Shown here piece by piece: positions 6,946 to 14,349 of a stretch of DNA of 14,929 nt (positions are counted from its first letter, which is position 1; each line of letters starts with the position of its first letter). The notes beneath the pieces were generated by a model. That model had not been told where the DNA came from. It did not search any database and was given only the letters and a program-made list of their open reading frames with translations. The position numbers were made by a program, and so were the translations under genes. The DNA is from an uncultured Bacteroidales bacterium (GTDB taxonomy: Bacteria; Bacteroidota; Bacteroidia; Bacteroidales; UBA932): positions 1 to 14,929 of the forward strand of contig CAMNAD010000021.1 in NCBI GenBank assembly GCA_946530505.1, given 5' to 3'.

Positions 6946-7363
6946 GAAAACTGTCGCCAATGAACTGCTGCTGGAAGATGCGGCGGCACTGATGAATGAA
7001 GGCAGGGAGGTCAGTTTCACCCCGCTCGGAAGCAGCATGCTGCCGTTCATCAAAGGCGGCATCGACAGTGTGCGACTGAAGAAAATGTCCGAGGTGAAGG
7101 TAGGAGACATCCTTCTGGTGCGCCTCCCCGGCCCGCGCTACGTGCTGCACAGGCTGATCCGGAAAGAAGGTTCGGAATTGACATTGATGGGCGACGGCAA
7201 TCTGGCGGGTGTAGAAAAGTGCAGCGTCGGCGACGTGCTCGGCACGGTGACTGCGATAGTAAAGAAACACAGGACGGTAGTGCCCGGAAAAGGCCGCCTT
7301 TGGAGGGTGCTGAAACCGTTCCGGAGATATATTTTGGGAATATACAGAAGAATAGCATTATGA
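6938..7363 (+). CDS. S24/S26 family peptidase-like protein (signal-peptidase fold)
   Basis: 141 residues. GSSMLPF at 31-37 matches the GxSMxP nucleophile motif of S26/S24 proteases, with Ser33 as candidate nucleophile. YVLHRLI puts His71 where bacterial signal peptidase I has a lysine, as in the SipW/Sec11 Ser-His type. LMGDGN with Asp86 corresponds to the usual GDNN motif. There is no N-terminal membrane segment, which is unusual for a signal peptidase; the C-terminus (about 120-141) is strongly basic and hydrophobic and could touch the membrane. It starts inside the end of the kinase gene and ends on an ATGA overlap with the PqqD gene. I infer that it may remove a leader from the peptide this cluster handles, since the exporter has no peptidase domain. 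Confidence 0.8.
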   Translation: MDKKTVANELLLEDAAALMNEGREVSFTPLGSSMLPFIKGGIDSVRLKKMSEVKVGDILLVRLPGPRYVLHRLIRKEGSELTLMGDGNLAGVEKCSVGDVLGTVTAIVKKHRTVVPGKGRLWRVLKPFRRYILGIYRRIAL

Positions 7364-7626
7364 AAATCAAAGAAGGATTTACGCTTCGCCAGATCTGCGG
7401 CGAGTATGTAGTGGTGGGCGAAGGCCTGGCACAGGTCAATTTCAACAAACTGCTCTCGCTGAACGAGACGGCCGCATACCTTTGGCAGAAGGTCGAAGGG
7501 AAGGACTTCACGAAGGAAGATCTGGTGGCTCTGCTGCTCGAGAACTATGAGGTCGATGAGGCCCGTGCTTCGGAAGATGTCGTTAAACTGCTGGAAATCT
7601 GGCAGAAAGAAGGCGTAGTGGAATAA
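7360..7626 (+). CDS. PqqD family protein (RiPP recognition element)
   Basis: An 88-residue protein of the PqqD fold, which binds leader peptides and delivers them to modifying enzymes. Supporting features are the early beta-strand pair (LRQICGEYVVVGEG near 9-22), the family's LNETAAYLW motif near 34-42, and a C-terminal helix with DVVKLLEIWQKEGVVE. The start is the ATG at 7360, which overlaps the upstream stop as ATGA; the frame stays open further upstream, but only through the peptidase gene. It is followed by the ABC transporter on a TAATG one-base overlap. Stand-alone PqqD proteins normally serve a radical SAM or other tailoring enzyme, and none is encoded in this window. Confidence 0.85.
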   Translation: MKIKEGFTLRQICGEYVVVGEGLAQVNFNKLLSLNETAAYLWQKVEGKDFTKEDLVALLLENYEVDEARASEDVVKLLEIWQKEGVVE

Positions 7627-9248
7627 TGGAAAGATCGTTCCGCAGTTGTGCCAGCGCTCTCTGGAGAATGTCCGCCCCGGTACGGTGGCGGATGTCTGTC
7701 AGCATTCTGGTCGGCACATTGCGGATAGCTGTTTCGCTCTCCTTTGTTTGGGCGAGCAAACACCTCGTCGATATAGCTACCGGAGTTGAGGACGCTTCGT
7801 TGAGATCCGGGATTGCCCTCTTTGCCCTCATTCTGGCAATTCAGTTGTGCGTGGTGGTTTTTGCGAACTGGTGGGATGCTTACAGTGAGGTAAAATCCCG
7901 AAACCGACTGCGCATGGACACCTTCGAAAAGGTGATGCGAAGCCGTTGGGATGGTCGCGAGCGTTTTCTTTCCGGAGACACGGTTAACCGCCTCGAGGAG
8001 GATGTGCGTGTAGTAGGCGACCTTATGATCGCCCGTATCCCCGGAGCCGTCATCACTGTCCTGCAGCTGATAGCTGCTTCGGCCTACCTGATGGCGTTAG
8101 CTCCAAACCTGCTTTGGGTGCTGTTGATACTGATGTTCTCGGCCGTTTTCGGCTCCAAGATGTTCTTCCGGCAGATACGGTCGCTGATGTCCCGCATCCG
8201 TGCCCGCGAAAGTGAACTCCAGCAACACATGCAGGAGAGCCTTCAGCACAGGATCCTGGTGCTCACCCTGACCAATCTCGACCGGGTTCTGGAAAAGTTC
8301 GGATGGCTGCAGGCGGATATCGAGAGCAATACACGCAAACGGTTGAATTATAATGCGGTAGCCCGTGGGCTTATGTTCCTCGGATTTCAGGCAGGGCATG
8401 CCGCAGCCTTTATCTGGGGAGTAGTTGGAATTCTCCATGGCACCGTCACCTACGGTATGATGACCGCATTCCTGCAACTCGTCGGGCAGGTGCAGCGCCC
8501 CATAGCCGAATTCGGCAGGCAGGTGCCGGCTTTCATCCAGGCCATTGCATCCGTCGAACGTATAATGGATCTTGAAGAACTTGAGCAGGAACCGTCTTCT
8601 GAAAGTATCTTTCTCGCTGGAGCACCTTCCATCGAAGTCTCCGGCGTAAGCTACTCCTATCCAGGTTCATCCGCCAAGGTCCTGGACAATTTTTCCGCTT
8701 CCTTCCCGGGCGGGTCCTTTACTGTGGTGGCGGGCCCTACCGGGGCGGGCAAGAGTACACTCATCCGGCTGATTCTCGGATTGCTTGCTCCTTCGGAAGG
8801 AAGCATAACGGTGGGGGGAGAGCCGTCAGGTGCCCCCCTTCGCGGTAACTTCATGTATATCCCGCAAGGGAATTCGTTGCTCAGCGGAACCATTCGCAGC
8901 AATCTGCAGCTTGCATCACCTTTGGCTACAGAAGACGAAATGCGATCAGTGCTGGAAACAGCGATGGCCGGCTTCGTCTTCGATCTTCCCCAGGGCCTGG
9001 ATACGCCCTGTGGCGAAGTGGGCAGCGGCCTGAGCGAAGGTCAGTGCCAAAGGATAGCTATAGCCCGCAGCCTGTTGAGGCCGGGAGGCATCCTTATCCT
9101 GGATGAATCTACATCGGCGCTGGATGCTGCTACTGAGGAGTCTTTGATTCAGAATCTTTATTCTCAATATCATCAGCATAAGACCATAATTTTCATATCT
9201 CACCGTAAGGCTGCAATGCGTTTTGCCGATGCTGTAATAGAGTTTTAG
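7626..9248 (+). CDS. ABC exporter, fused membrane and ATPase domains
   Basis: 540 residues in the half-transporter layout, about 310 residues of membrane domain followed by an ATPase domain. Hydrophobic segments lie near 24-42, 62-80, 140-158, 160-176 and 248-270. The ATPase domain is complete: Walker A GPTGAGKST at 370-378, Q-loop Gln414, signature LSEGQ at 469-473, Walker B ILILDES with Asp493 and Glu494, D-loop SALD, and H-loop His526. It belongs with the lipid-A/peptide exporter group (MsbA/LagD-like) but lacks an N-terminal C39 peptidase domain. It would act as a homodimer in the inner membrane. As last gene of the cyuA-kinase-peptidase-PqqD run, and translationally coupled to PqqD, it most likely exports the cluster's peptide product; that substrate assignment is inference. 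Confidence 0.93.
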   Translation: MERSFRSCASALWRMSAPVRWRMSVSILVGTLRIAVSLSFVWASKHLVDIATGVEDASLRSGIALFALILAIQLCVVVFANWWDAYSEVKSRNRLRMDTFEKVMRSRWDGRERFLSGDTVNRLEEDVRVVGDLMIARIPGAVITVLQLIAASAYLMALAPNLLWVLLILMFSAVFGSKMFFRQIRSLMSRIRARESELQQHMQESLQHRILVLTLTNLDRVLEKFGWLQADIESNTRKRLNYNAVARGLMFLGFQAGHAAAFIWGVVGILHGTVTYGMMTAFLQLVGQVQRPIAEFGRQVPAFIQAIASVERIMDLEELEQEPSSESIFLAGAPSIEVSGVSYSYPGSSAKVLDNFSASFPGGSFTVVAGPTGAGKSTLIRLILGLLAPSEGSITVGGEPSGAPLRGNFMYIPQGNSLLSGTIRSNLQLASPLATEDEMRSVLETAMAGFVFDLPQGLDTPCGEVGSGLSEGQCQRIAIARSLLRPGGILILDESTSALDAATEESLIQNLYSQYHQHKTIIFISHRKAAMRFADAVIEF

Positions 9249-9259
9249 TGGTTTTCATA

Positions 9260-9291
9260 TTGAAAAAAATCAAAAAAAAGCCCTAAATTTG
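9260..9291 (+). promoter_or_regulatory. Promoter for the 9324-14342 operon (-33 TTG and -7 TAAATTTG)
   Basis: TAAATTTG at 9284-9291 matches TAnnTTTG, and a TTG at 9260-9262 lies 21 bases upstream, a normal spacing for the Bacteroidota primary sigma factor. The spacer is A-rich. It falls in the only sizeable plus-strand gap between 4703 and 14342, so the genes from 9324 onward probably form their own transcription unit. No hairpin terminator was seen between 9249 and 9283, so read-through from the ABC operon remains possible. Confidence 0.6.
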
Positions 9292-9323
9292 CATGCCATT
9301 TGCATCTTTATCATATAGATCTA

Positions 9324-9890
9324 ATGGATACGAATATGAATACAACAAAAAAAATCGCCCTCGTAATTCTTCTCGCTGCGATTCCTGTTTTTGCATCTGC
9401 ACAGAAATTGTCCAAGATTCCCCAGAGAAACGAAATAGTCCTGATTGAATCTGGAGAAGATTCTGATGCCGAAGCGCTTGAGGTGTTCGACAGCCCTGTG
9501 GATGGAGTCAGTCACTATTATCTGTCTGTAGGTCATCTTGGATTCGGTGACGAAGTCGTCCAGGTGCTGTTCGATCCGATATTCGAGCTGTTTATACCCC
9601 TTGGAAACAATCTCGGGGATGCGCTTGAAACTCTTAAGAAGTTGCAGGCGCTTTACAAGAGCGCACCCGGCACCAGAATGGAGATTGAGGGTTGCCTTGC
9701 CTTCGGTTTCCCCAAGGACGAGAAAATGGAGACGGTCACCGTCACTTATCGGAAGGTGCTTCTCAGCCGCATGCTCGAGTTCAGCGTACAGCGCGAGGGC
9801 TATATTCGTTCCGCTCACGTCCAGAAGTCCGATTTCGGCTCCCTGGTCTCAAGCGTGAAGCTGCATCACAAATTGTTTCCTAAAAAGTAA
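9324..9890 (+). CDS. Unrecognised secreted protein
   Basis: 188 residues from the ATG at 9324; the ATG four codons later (9336) would also give a clean signal peptide. The frame reaches a TTG at 9300, but that is too close to the expected transcription start to be credible. The N-terminus is a type I signal peptide ending in FASAQ, a cleavage site frequent in Bacteroidota, with no lipobox. The mature part is a small mixed alpha/beta protein: a Val/Ile-rich strand, a helix around GDALETLKKLQALY, a strand segment MEIEGCLAFGF, and a basic C-terminus ending HHKLFPKK. I do not recognise a family. It is the first gene of a six-gene run of exported proteins, six bases before the next gene. Confidence 0.75.
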   Translation: MDTNMNTTKKIALVILLAAIPVFASAQKLSKIPQRNEIVLIESGEDSDAEALEVFDSPVDGVSHYYLSVGHLGFGDEVVQVLFDPIFELFIPLGNNLGDALETLKKLQALYKSAPGTRMEIEGCLAFGFPKDEKMETVTVTYRKVLLSRMLEFSVQREGYIRSAHVQKSDFGSLVSSVKLHHKLFPKK

Positions 9891-9896
9891 TACGAT

Positions 9897-10505
9897 ATGA
9901 AGATTAGATTCTTTTCTTTCATTCTGGCGTCTGTAGCCGCCATTTCGCTCCTTGCATCCTGCGAAAAGGCGGAGCGTGCCGTTGTTGCCGAAGAAGAGAC
10001 TGTAGCGGCAGCCGGGCAGGAGCTCACAGTAGCGGAAGCCGTGGACGCCCTCACCAAGTCAGTCACCAAAGAAGACCTGAAGGATCTCAGCCTTTTCCTC
10101 AAAGCAGGCTCTACCGACAGTTCCATTTATCTGAAAATCAACGACGGGGAAGAGGAGATGGTCAGTGGCGAAGTTAGCCTCGTGGCAGGGGAAAATCGCA
10201 AGCTGGTAGGCCTTAACCTTATGATTTATGAAGCGTTGCCCGTCACCGGCACCGTGGATGTCATTCAGGCAGGCCTTTACCTCGCCAAGGCCAGGCTTTG
10301 TATCTGGGACCCCCAGCTTCTCAACGAAAGCCTCGCCAAGGCAAACGAAGCGATCAAGGTCGACATGGCTTATATGTACCATGTGGAACTGCGTGCAGTT
10401 GAGGATACAGAAGCCGGGACCACAACTATATCGGTATTCCTGGTAAATAACGGCAATCCCGACGATGTGCTGAATATCAGCGATCTGATAGCAATGCTCG
10501 GATGA
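9897..10505 (+). CDS. Unrecognised lipoprotein
   Basis: 202 residues. The signal peptide ends in the lipobox LASC, with the lipidated Cys at 22. The residues just after it (CEKAER) resemble those of the next lipoprotein (CGKSER). An acidic linker follows (about 30-40), then an apparent beta-rich domain of roughly 130 residues with repeated short strands such as SSIYLKIND and TTTISVFLVNN, and a central helix around LLNESLAKANEAIK. No catalytic motif is visible and I cannot name a family. It starts six bases after the preceding gene, and its stop overlaps the next start as ATGA, so it is probably co-translated with the downstream hydrolase. An adhesin-like or binding role is possible but unproven. 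Confidence 0.75.
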   Translation: MKIRFFSFILASVAAISLLASCEKAERAVVAEEETVAAAGQELTVAEAVDALTKSVTKEDLKDLSLFLKAGSTDSSIYLKINDGEEEMVSGEVSLVAGENRKLVGLNLMIYEALPVTGTVDVIQAGLYLAKARLCIWDPQLLNESLAKANEAIKVDMAYMYHVELRAVEDTEAGTTTISVFLVNNGNPDDVLNISDLIAMLG

Positions 10506-11821
10506 AAAGACGTGCATTGTGTCTCATAACGGCGGCGTGCCTGCTTTTGTCCTGTGGCAAGAGTGAGCGCGCCGAACTGCTTGATGCCCCGGGGGCTTAT
10601 ACAATAGTGGACTCGGAACTTATGACTCCGGGCGGATTTGCGGATTATGCATACGACGGGTCGGATCCCACATGGGGAAAGTTCTATCAAGTTTATCTGA
10701 ATTCCTTGAATGCCGCCCTGAAAGCCAAGAATCTCCTTCTTGGCGCTGCCATGGCGGTAGAAGCTGGGCATCCCGGTGCTGACTGGGGATACAGGAAATA
10801 CATCATAAACTACACAAGCACCGATGCACAAGGCAAGCCCGTAAAGCTTTCCGAGGTCGTAATAGTGCCCACCGGAATCGGATGGAATCACCGTCCGTCC
10901 AAGATATTCCTCTGCAGCCACTATACTATCTTCGCCGATTACGAAAGGTCTACCGGTGAGTTCGCGGATTACCTGACAGGGACGGCGGCATCCGATGCGG
11001 TATTCATCTGCCCGGATCAGGAAGGCTACGGCGCCTCTGTCGACCATATCCATCCCTGCCTTGCCAATATGCAGATTGCACGCCAGTTGGTGGACGGAAC
11101 CTTCGCAGCCCTCAAACTGCTGGAAGACGAGGGGATAAAGATGAAAAAGGATTTCCGCCTCTACAACGGCGGATACTCCCTGGGCGCTTCCTATGCTCTT
11201 GCAGTGCATAAGTACATAGAGACGGTCTGCACCCCGGAAGAGCGGGAGCAACTGCATCTGGAAGCGTCCTACTGCGGCGGCGGGCCTTATTCTCCTCTCC
11301 ATACTTTCCGATGGTACGCCGAGCAGGATTCGCTTTATTACACCCCTGTGCTTCCCATGTTGATCGACGGCATGGTATACAGTTATCCTGAGTTTTTCGA
11401 CGGAATCAGGACGGAGGACTACTTCACCCGGGAGTTCCTCGATGCCGGCGTACTGGAAATGGTGCGCAGCAAGGAGTATTCTTCGGCCTACCTTCGTCCC
11501 TATATAAAAGAAAAAGTCGGCGACAGGGTGGACAGAATTCTTTCCGCGGAAGCCTTGACCCCCTGTTCAACCATCCGTGAGGCCTTGGAAAAGGCCCTGA
11601 CGCAGTGCGACCTGACCGAAGGCTGGGCTCCTGTCAGGCCTGTGATACTCTATCATACCGAGAACGATCAGTATGTGCCCTACGAAAATGCCGAGCTTGC
11701 CGTAAAAGGGCTGGTTCCCGGCAATATCAAACTCAAGAAACTCCTCAATGTCATGCCGGACGATCCTCATAACGGGGGAGGAGTCATTTATTACCTGAAA
11801 TACATTATCGGTGGTGTATAA
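10502..11821 (+). CDS. Alpha/beta-hydrolase lipoprotein (lipase/esterase-like)
   Basis: 439 residues with a lipoprotein signal (lipobox LLSC, Cys18). An alpha/beta hydrolase core follows, with strand KIFLCSHYTIF, PDQEGYGAS, and the nucleophile elbow GYSLGAS with Ser226. Asp389 in ENDQYVPY and His423 in DDPHNGGG complete a plausible catalytic triad. Between nucleophile and acid there is a large insertion (about 240-375), rich in Tyr and Glu, that would form a lid. The overall pattern recalls bacterial members related to secretory lipases and S9-type hydrolases, but the substrate is unknown. It begins on an ATGA overlap with the preceding lipoprotein gene, and its end overlaps the beta-barrel gene by 11 bases. 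The location is membrane-anchored, periplasmic or at the surface. Confidence 0.85.
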   Translation: MKRRALCLITAACLLLSCGKSERAELLDAPGAYTIVDSELMTPGGFADYAYDGSDPTWGKFYQVYLNSLNAALKAKNLLLGAAMAVEAGHPGADWGYRKYIINYTSTDAQGKPVKLSEVVIVPTGIGWNHRPSKIFLCSHYTIFADYERSTGEFADYLTGTAASDAVFICPDQEGYGASVDHIHPCLANMQIARQLVDGTFAALKLLEDEGIKMKKDFRLYNGGYSLGASYALAVHKYIETVCTPEEREQLHLEASYCGGGPYSPLHTFRWYAEQDSLYYTPVLPMLIDGMVYSYPEFFDGIRTEDYFTREFLDAGVLEMVRSKEYSSAYLRPYIKEKVGDRVDRILSAEALTPCSTIREALEKALTQCDLTEGWAPVRPVILYHTENDQYVPYENAELAVKGLVPGNIKLKKLLNVMPDDPHNGGGVIYYLKYIIGGV

Positions 11822-12536
11822 GAAGTTTTTTGCGTCGCTGCTGTTGTTGATGGCGGCGACGTCGCTTTTTGCTTCAGGGCGCGGCCTGGTCGGCAGTGAA
11901 TCTGTTTTCATCCCGAAAGGAACTTTCTCGGCAGGAATCGCGGCCGGATACGACAAGTACAACGCATCCGACGGCGCCGGTCTTGCCGGAATAGTAAGCG
12001 ATGCCGACGGCAGTATTTCACTCAGGAGCTTTCAGGCGCATGCTGCATGGTTCGTCAAGGACAATCTTTCTTTGGGACTGCGTGCCGGATATGGCAACAC
12101 TTCCGTCGATGGCGACAATGTGAATGTCATGGACCTTTTCGAGATGTCCAACCGGCATATCCGCCGCGAGCTCTACGAAGCATCATTCTTCCTCCGCAGG
12201 TATCTCTCCATCTCCGGTAGCAATGCTTTCGGTCTTTTTGCCGAAGGCCGCCTGTCCGGAGGCAGAGGATATATCAAGAGTTACGAGAATATCGAGAGGG
12301 GAAAAGTCGGGAGTTACTCCGACATTTATACCTTGGGGATAGGGCTTTATGCCGGTGTGGCGGCTTTCATCACCGATCACTTGTCATTCGAAATATTCCT
12401 GCCTGTCGCCTCGGCCGGCACAAGGTGGGAGAAACAGATTGAGAGTCAGGAGAATGAGAGCTCTGCAGATGCCTTAAATGCATCTGTCAAACCGAATTTG
12501 CTCGGCCTGAACTTAGGTGTAGTCTTTCATTTTTAG
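11811..12536 (+). CDS. Outer-membrane beta-barrel protein
   Basis: 241 residues starting at a GTG; a second GTG at 11814 would remove one residue, and no ATG fits before the signal peptide. The signal peptide (about 1-22, ending SLFAS) is followed by alternating hydrophobic strands with aromatic ends, for example GTFSAGIAAGYDKY, LSLGLRAGYG, LFAEGRLSGG and LGIGLYAGVAAF. The chain ends in a Val-Val-Phe-His-Phe strand, the usual C-terminal Phe recognised by the BAM machinery. An eight-stranded barrel fits the size. No enzyme motif is visible. It overlaps the preceding hydrolase gene by 11 bases and lies 12 bases before the PCMD lipoprotein gene, so the products may work together at the outer membrane. 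Confidence 0.85.
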   Translation: MVYKKFFASLLLLMAATSLFASGRGLVGSESVFIPKGTFSAGIAAGYDKYNASDGAGLAGIVSDADGSISLRSFQAHAAWFVKDNLSLGLRAGYGNTSVDGDNVNVMDLFEMSNRHIRRELYEASFFLRRYLSISGSNAFGLFAEGRLSGGRGYIKSYENIERGKVGSYSDIYTLGIGLYAGVAAFITDHLSFEIFLPVASAGTRWEKQIESQENESSADALNASVKPNLLGLNLGVVFHF

Positions 12537-12548
12537 AAGCTGCCCGAT

Positions 12549-13619
12549 ATGAAGAAATGTCTTTTACTGTTCGCTCTCGTTCTGACTGCATGCAGCGGGA
12601 ACTGGAACGACCTCGTGCATGGGGAAGTCGTTGCCGAGATAACGGAATTCGGAATTGAAGGACAGGTCTCCGCGTCCATCAACAAGGCCCGCAGGACCGT
12701 CTCCGTCACCATGCCTGCAGGCACCGACCTGAGCGCCCTCACCGTCAGTGCATTTGCCTGTACTGAAGGCGCACAGGCCGACAAGGACCTCGCCGTCGGC
12801 ACCGTTCTCGACCTGTCTGCACCTCTCGAACTCGCACTTGCTACCTACGATTCTTATATCTGGACCATCAGCGCCGTTCTCGAAGAGGAAAAAGTCGTGG
12901 ACGGCCCGCAACTGTACAATTTGAGTTTCGACCATTGGAGCAGGAATCCGGACAATGAGAAAATCCATGTCCCTTACGCCGAAGATGCCACGGATGAGCA
13001 AAAGGGCATCTGGGCTTCCGGAGGCGACCTGGTCGCTGCCTTTGGTTTTCCGACAGTTCTTGCCGAGTACGACTTCCTTGCTGTCCCGGGCGAGGGAAAG
13101 GCCGCTCTCAAGCTCCAGACACAGAAACTTCTCGGCAAACTTGCCTCCGGCAGCGTATTTACCGGAAAAATGGGAGGTGTCGATATCCTTTCCATGAGTG
13201 CCAAACTGCAATGGGGGATTCCGTTCTCTGAGCGCCCTTCGGCTCTCGAAGGCTATGCCTGCTATAAACCGGCCGCGATAGATGTCGTTGAGGATCCATA
13301 CAAGGACAAGAAGGGAGAAACCGACAACGGCCATATCTTCATGCTGCTTACCGACTGGGATGAGCCATTCTTGGTGAACCCACCTTCGAGCCTGGTGGAT
13401 TTCAACGGCGATCCTGCCATTATCGGCTACGGCAAGATAGTGTTTGACAAGGAGATGGAAGGATATGAGCATTTTCGTATCGATATTGAATACCGGAACG
13501 AGCGCAGCCCGAAACTTATCACCATAGTCGCTGCTTCCAGCGCTCTCGGCGATTATTTTACCGGTGGCGTCGGATCGGTGCTTTATGTAGATGAAATGGT
13601 CCTTATATACAAGAAATAA
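12549..13619 (+). CDS. PCMD domain-containing lipoprotein
   Basis: 356 residues. The signal peptide ends in the lipobox LTAC (Cys15). Residues about 28-110 look like a small Ig-like module seen at the start of many Bacteroidota surface lipoproteins (ASINKARRTVSVTMP, LSALTVSAF, DSYIWTISA). From about 118 to the end is a PCMD (putative carbohydrate metabolism) domain, a beta-sandwich family also described as DUF4493-associated: LYNLSFDHWSR, IWASGGD, and the diagnostic C-terminal run with IEYRNERSP, ALGDYFTGGVGSVLYVDEM and LIYKK. These proteins are thought to bind or process glycans at the cell surface, but no activity can be read here. It sits 12 bases from each neighbour in a run of exported proteins. 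Confidence 0.88.
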   Translation: MKKCLLLFALVLTACSGNWNDLVHGEVVAEITEFGIEGQVSASINKARRTVSVTMPAGTDLSALTVSAFACTEGAQADKDLAVGTVLDLSAPLELALATYDSYIWTISAVLEEEKVVDGPQLYNLSFDHWSRNPDNEKIHVPYAEDATDEQKGIWASGGDLVAAFGFPTVLAEYDFLAVPGEGKAALKLQTQKLLGKLASGSVFTGKMGGVDILSMSAKLQWGIPFSERPSALEGYACYKPAAIDVVEDPYKDKKGETDNGHIFMLLTDWDEPFLVNPPSSLVDFNGDPAIIGYGKIVFDKEMEGYEHFRIDIEYRNERSPKLITIVAASSALGDYFTGGVGSVLYVDEMVLIYKK

Positions 13620-13631
13620 ACTATTTGACGT

Positions 13632-14342
13632 ATGATAAAATCGCATTTAAAGCTATTTGTCATCGCTGCAGCCCTCATGGGTATATTGTCTGCCTGCGGC
13701 AAAGCGGCTGGAGTATCCCCTACCGACGACCGCAGCGACTTCGTCCTGCTTACCGATGCCGTGCCGGATGCCATCCTGGAAATCCGCTACTATGGCACCT
13801 ACAATTTCGTCGGCACCCGCATCGACGGCTACGAGGCCCCGATAGCGATGCTTACCAAGAAGGCGGCCGAGGCCCTCAAGGCAGTGAGCGACGATGTGAT
13901 GGCCAAGGGATATCGTCTGAAGATTTACGATGCATACCGTCCGCAGAAGGCCGTGGACCATTTCGTTCGCTGGGCTGCAGATGTGGCCGACACGACGATG
14001 AAATACTGCTTCTATCCCAATCTGGACAAGAGCGTGCTCTTCGAACAGGAGTATATCATGGAAAAGAGCGGACATACCCGCGGATCCACCGTCGATCTTA
14101 CTCTTTTCGATATGGCGACGGGCAAGGAACTGGACATGGGCGGCACCTTCGACTGGTTCGGTGAGGAGAGCCATCCGGACTACCGCGGCATCACGGACGA
14201 GCAATACGCGCACCGTATGATCCTGCGCACCGCCATGCTCTCGCACGGCTTCAAGCCCCTGGATTCAGAGTGGTGGCATTTCACCCTGGCCGACGAGCCT
14301 TATCCGGATACTTACTTTACTTTCCCCCTCCGCGCGCTCTGA
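13632..14342 (+). CDS. D-Ala-D-Ala dipeptidase, VanX family (M15D), lipoprotein
   Basis: 236 residues. A lipoprotein signal with lipobox LSAC (Cys22) precedes a full VanX-type zinc dipeptidase. Motifs in order are DAYRPQKAVDHF, with the substrate-binding Arg in YRP; SGHTRGSTVD with zinc ligands His148 and Asp155; and EWWHF with catalytic Glu213 and zinc ligand His216. VanX enzymes cleave D-Ala-D-Ala. In vancomycin-resistance operons this is cytoplasmic, but no vanH or vanA partner is present and this one is exported. Recycling of peptidoglycan-derived D-Ala-D-Ala in the envelope is therefore more likely than resistance. It is the last gene of the six-gene run, 12 bases after the PCMD gene, and converges on the next gene with a seven-base gap. 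Confidence 0.92.
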   Translation: MIKSHLKLFVIAAALMGILSACGKAAGVSPTDDRSDFVLLTDAVPDAILEIRYYGTYNFVGTRIDGYEAPIAMLTKKAAEALKAVSDDVMAKGYRLKIYDAYRPQKAVDHFVRWAADVADTTMKYCFYPNLDKSVLFEQEYIMEKSGHTRGSTVDLTLFDMATGKELDMGGTFDWFGEESHPDYRGITDEQYAHRMILRTAMLSHGFKPLDSEWWHFTLADEPYPDTYFTFPLRAL

Positions 14343-14349
14343 CCGAAAG

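Noticed and set aside
7219..7359. Upstream extension of the PqqD gene
   Set aside because: These codons lie within the peptidase gene and encode no PqqD-like sequence; the ATGA at 7360 gives a normal-length PqqD protein.
9249..9283. Intrinsic terminator after the ABC exporter
   Set aside because: The stretch is A/T-rich, but no stem-loop precedes the A-run or T-run.
12564..13646. A 360-codon minus-strand open frame
   Set aside because: It is antisense to the PCMD lipoprotein gene, whose lipobox and C-terminal PCMD signature are clear.
13632..14342. Vancomycin-resistance cassette
   Set aside because: Only a VanX-type dipeptidase is present; no VanH, ligase or VanRS genes surround it, and the protein is exported.
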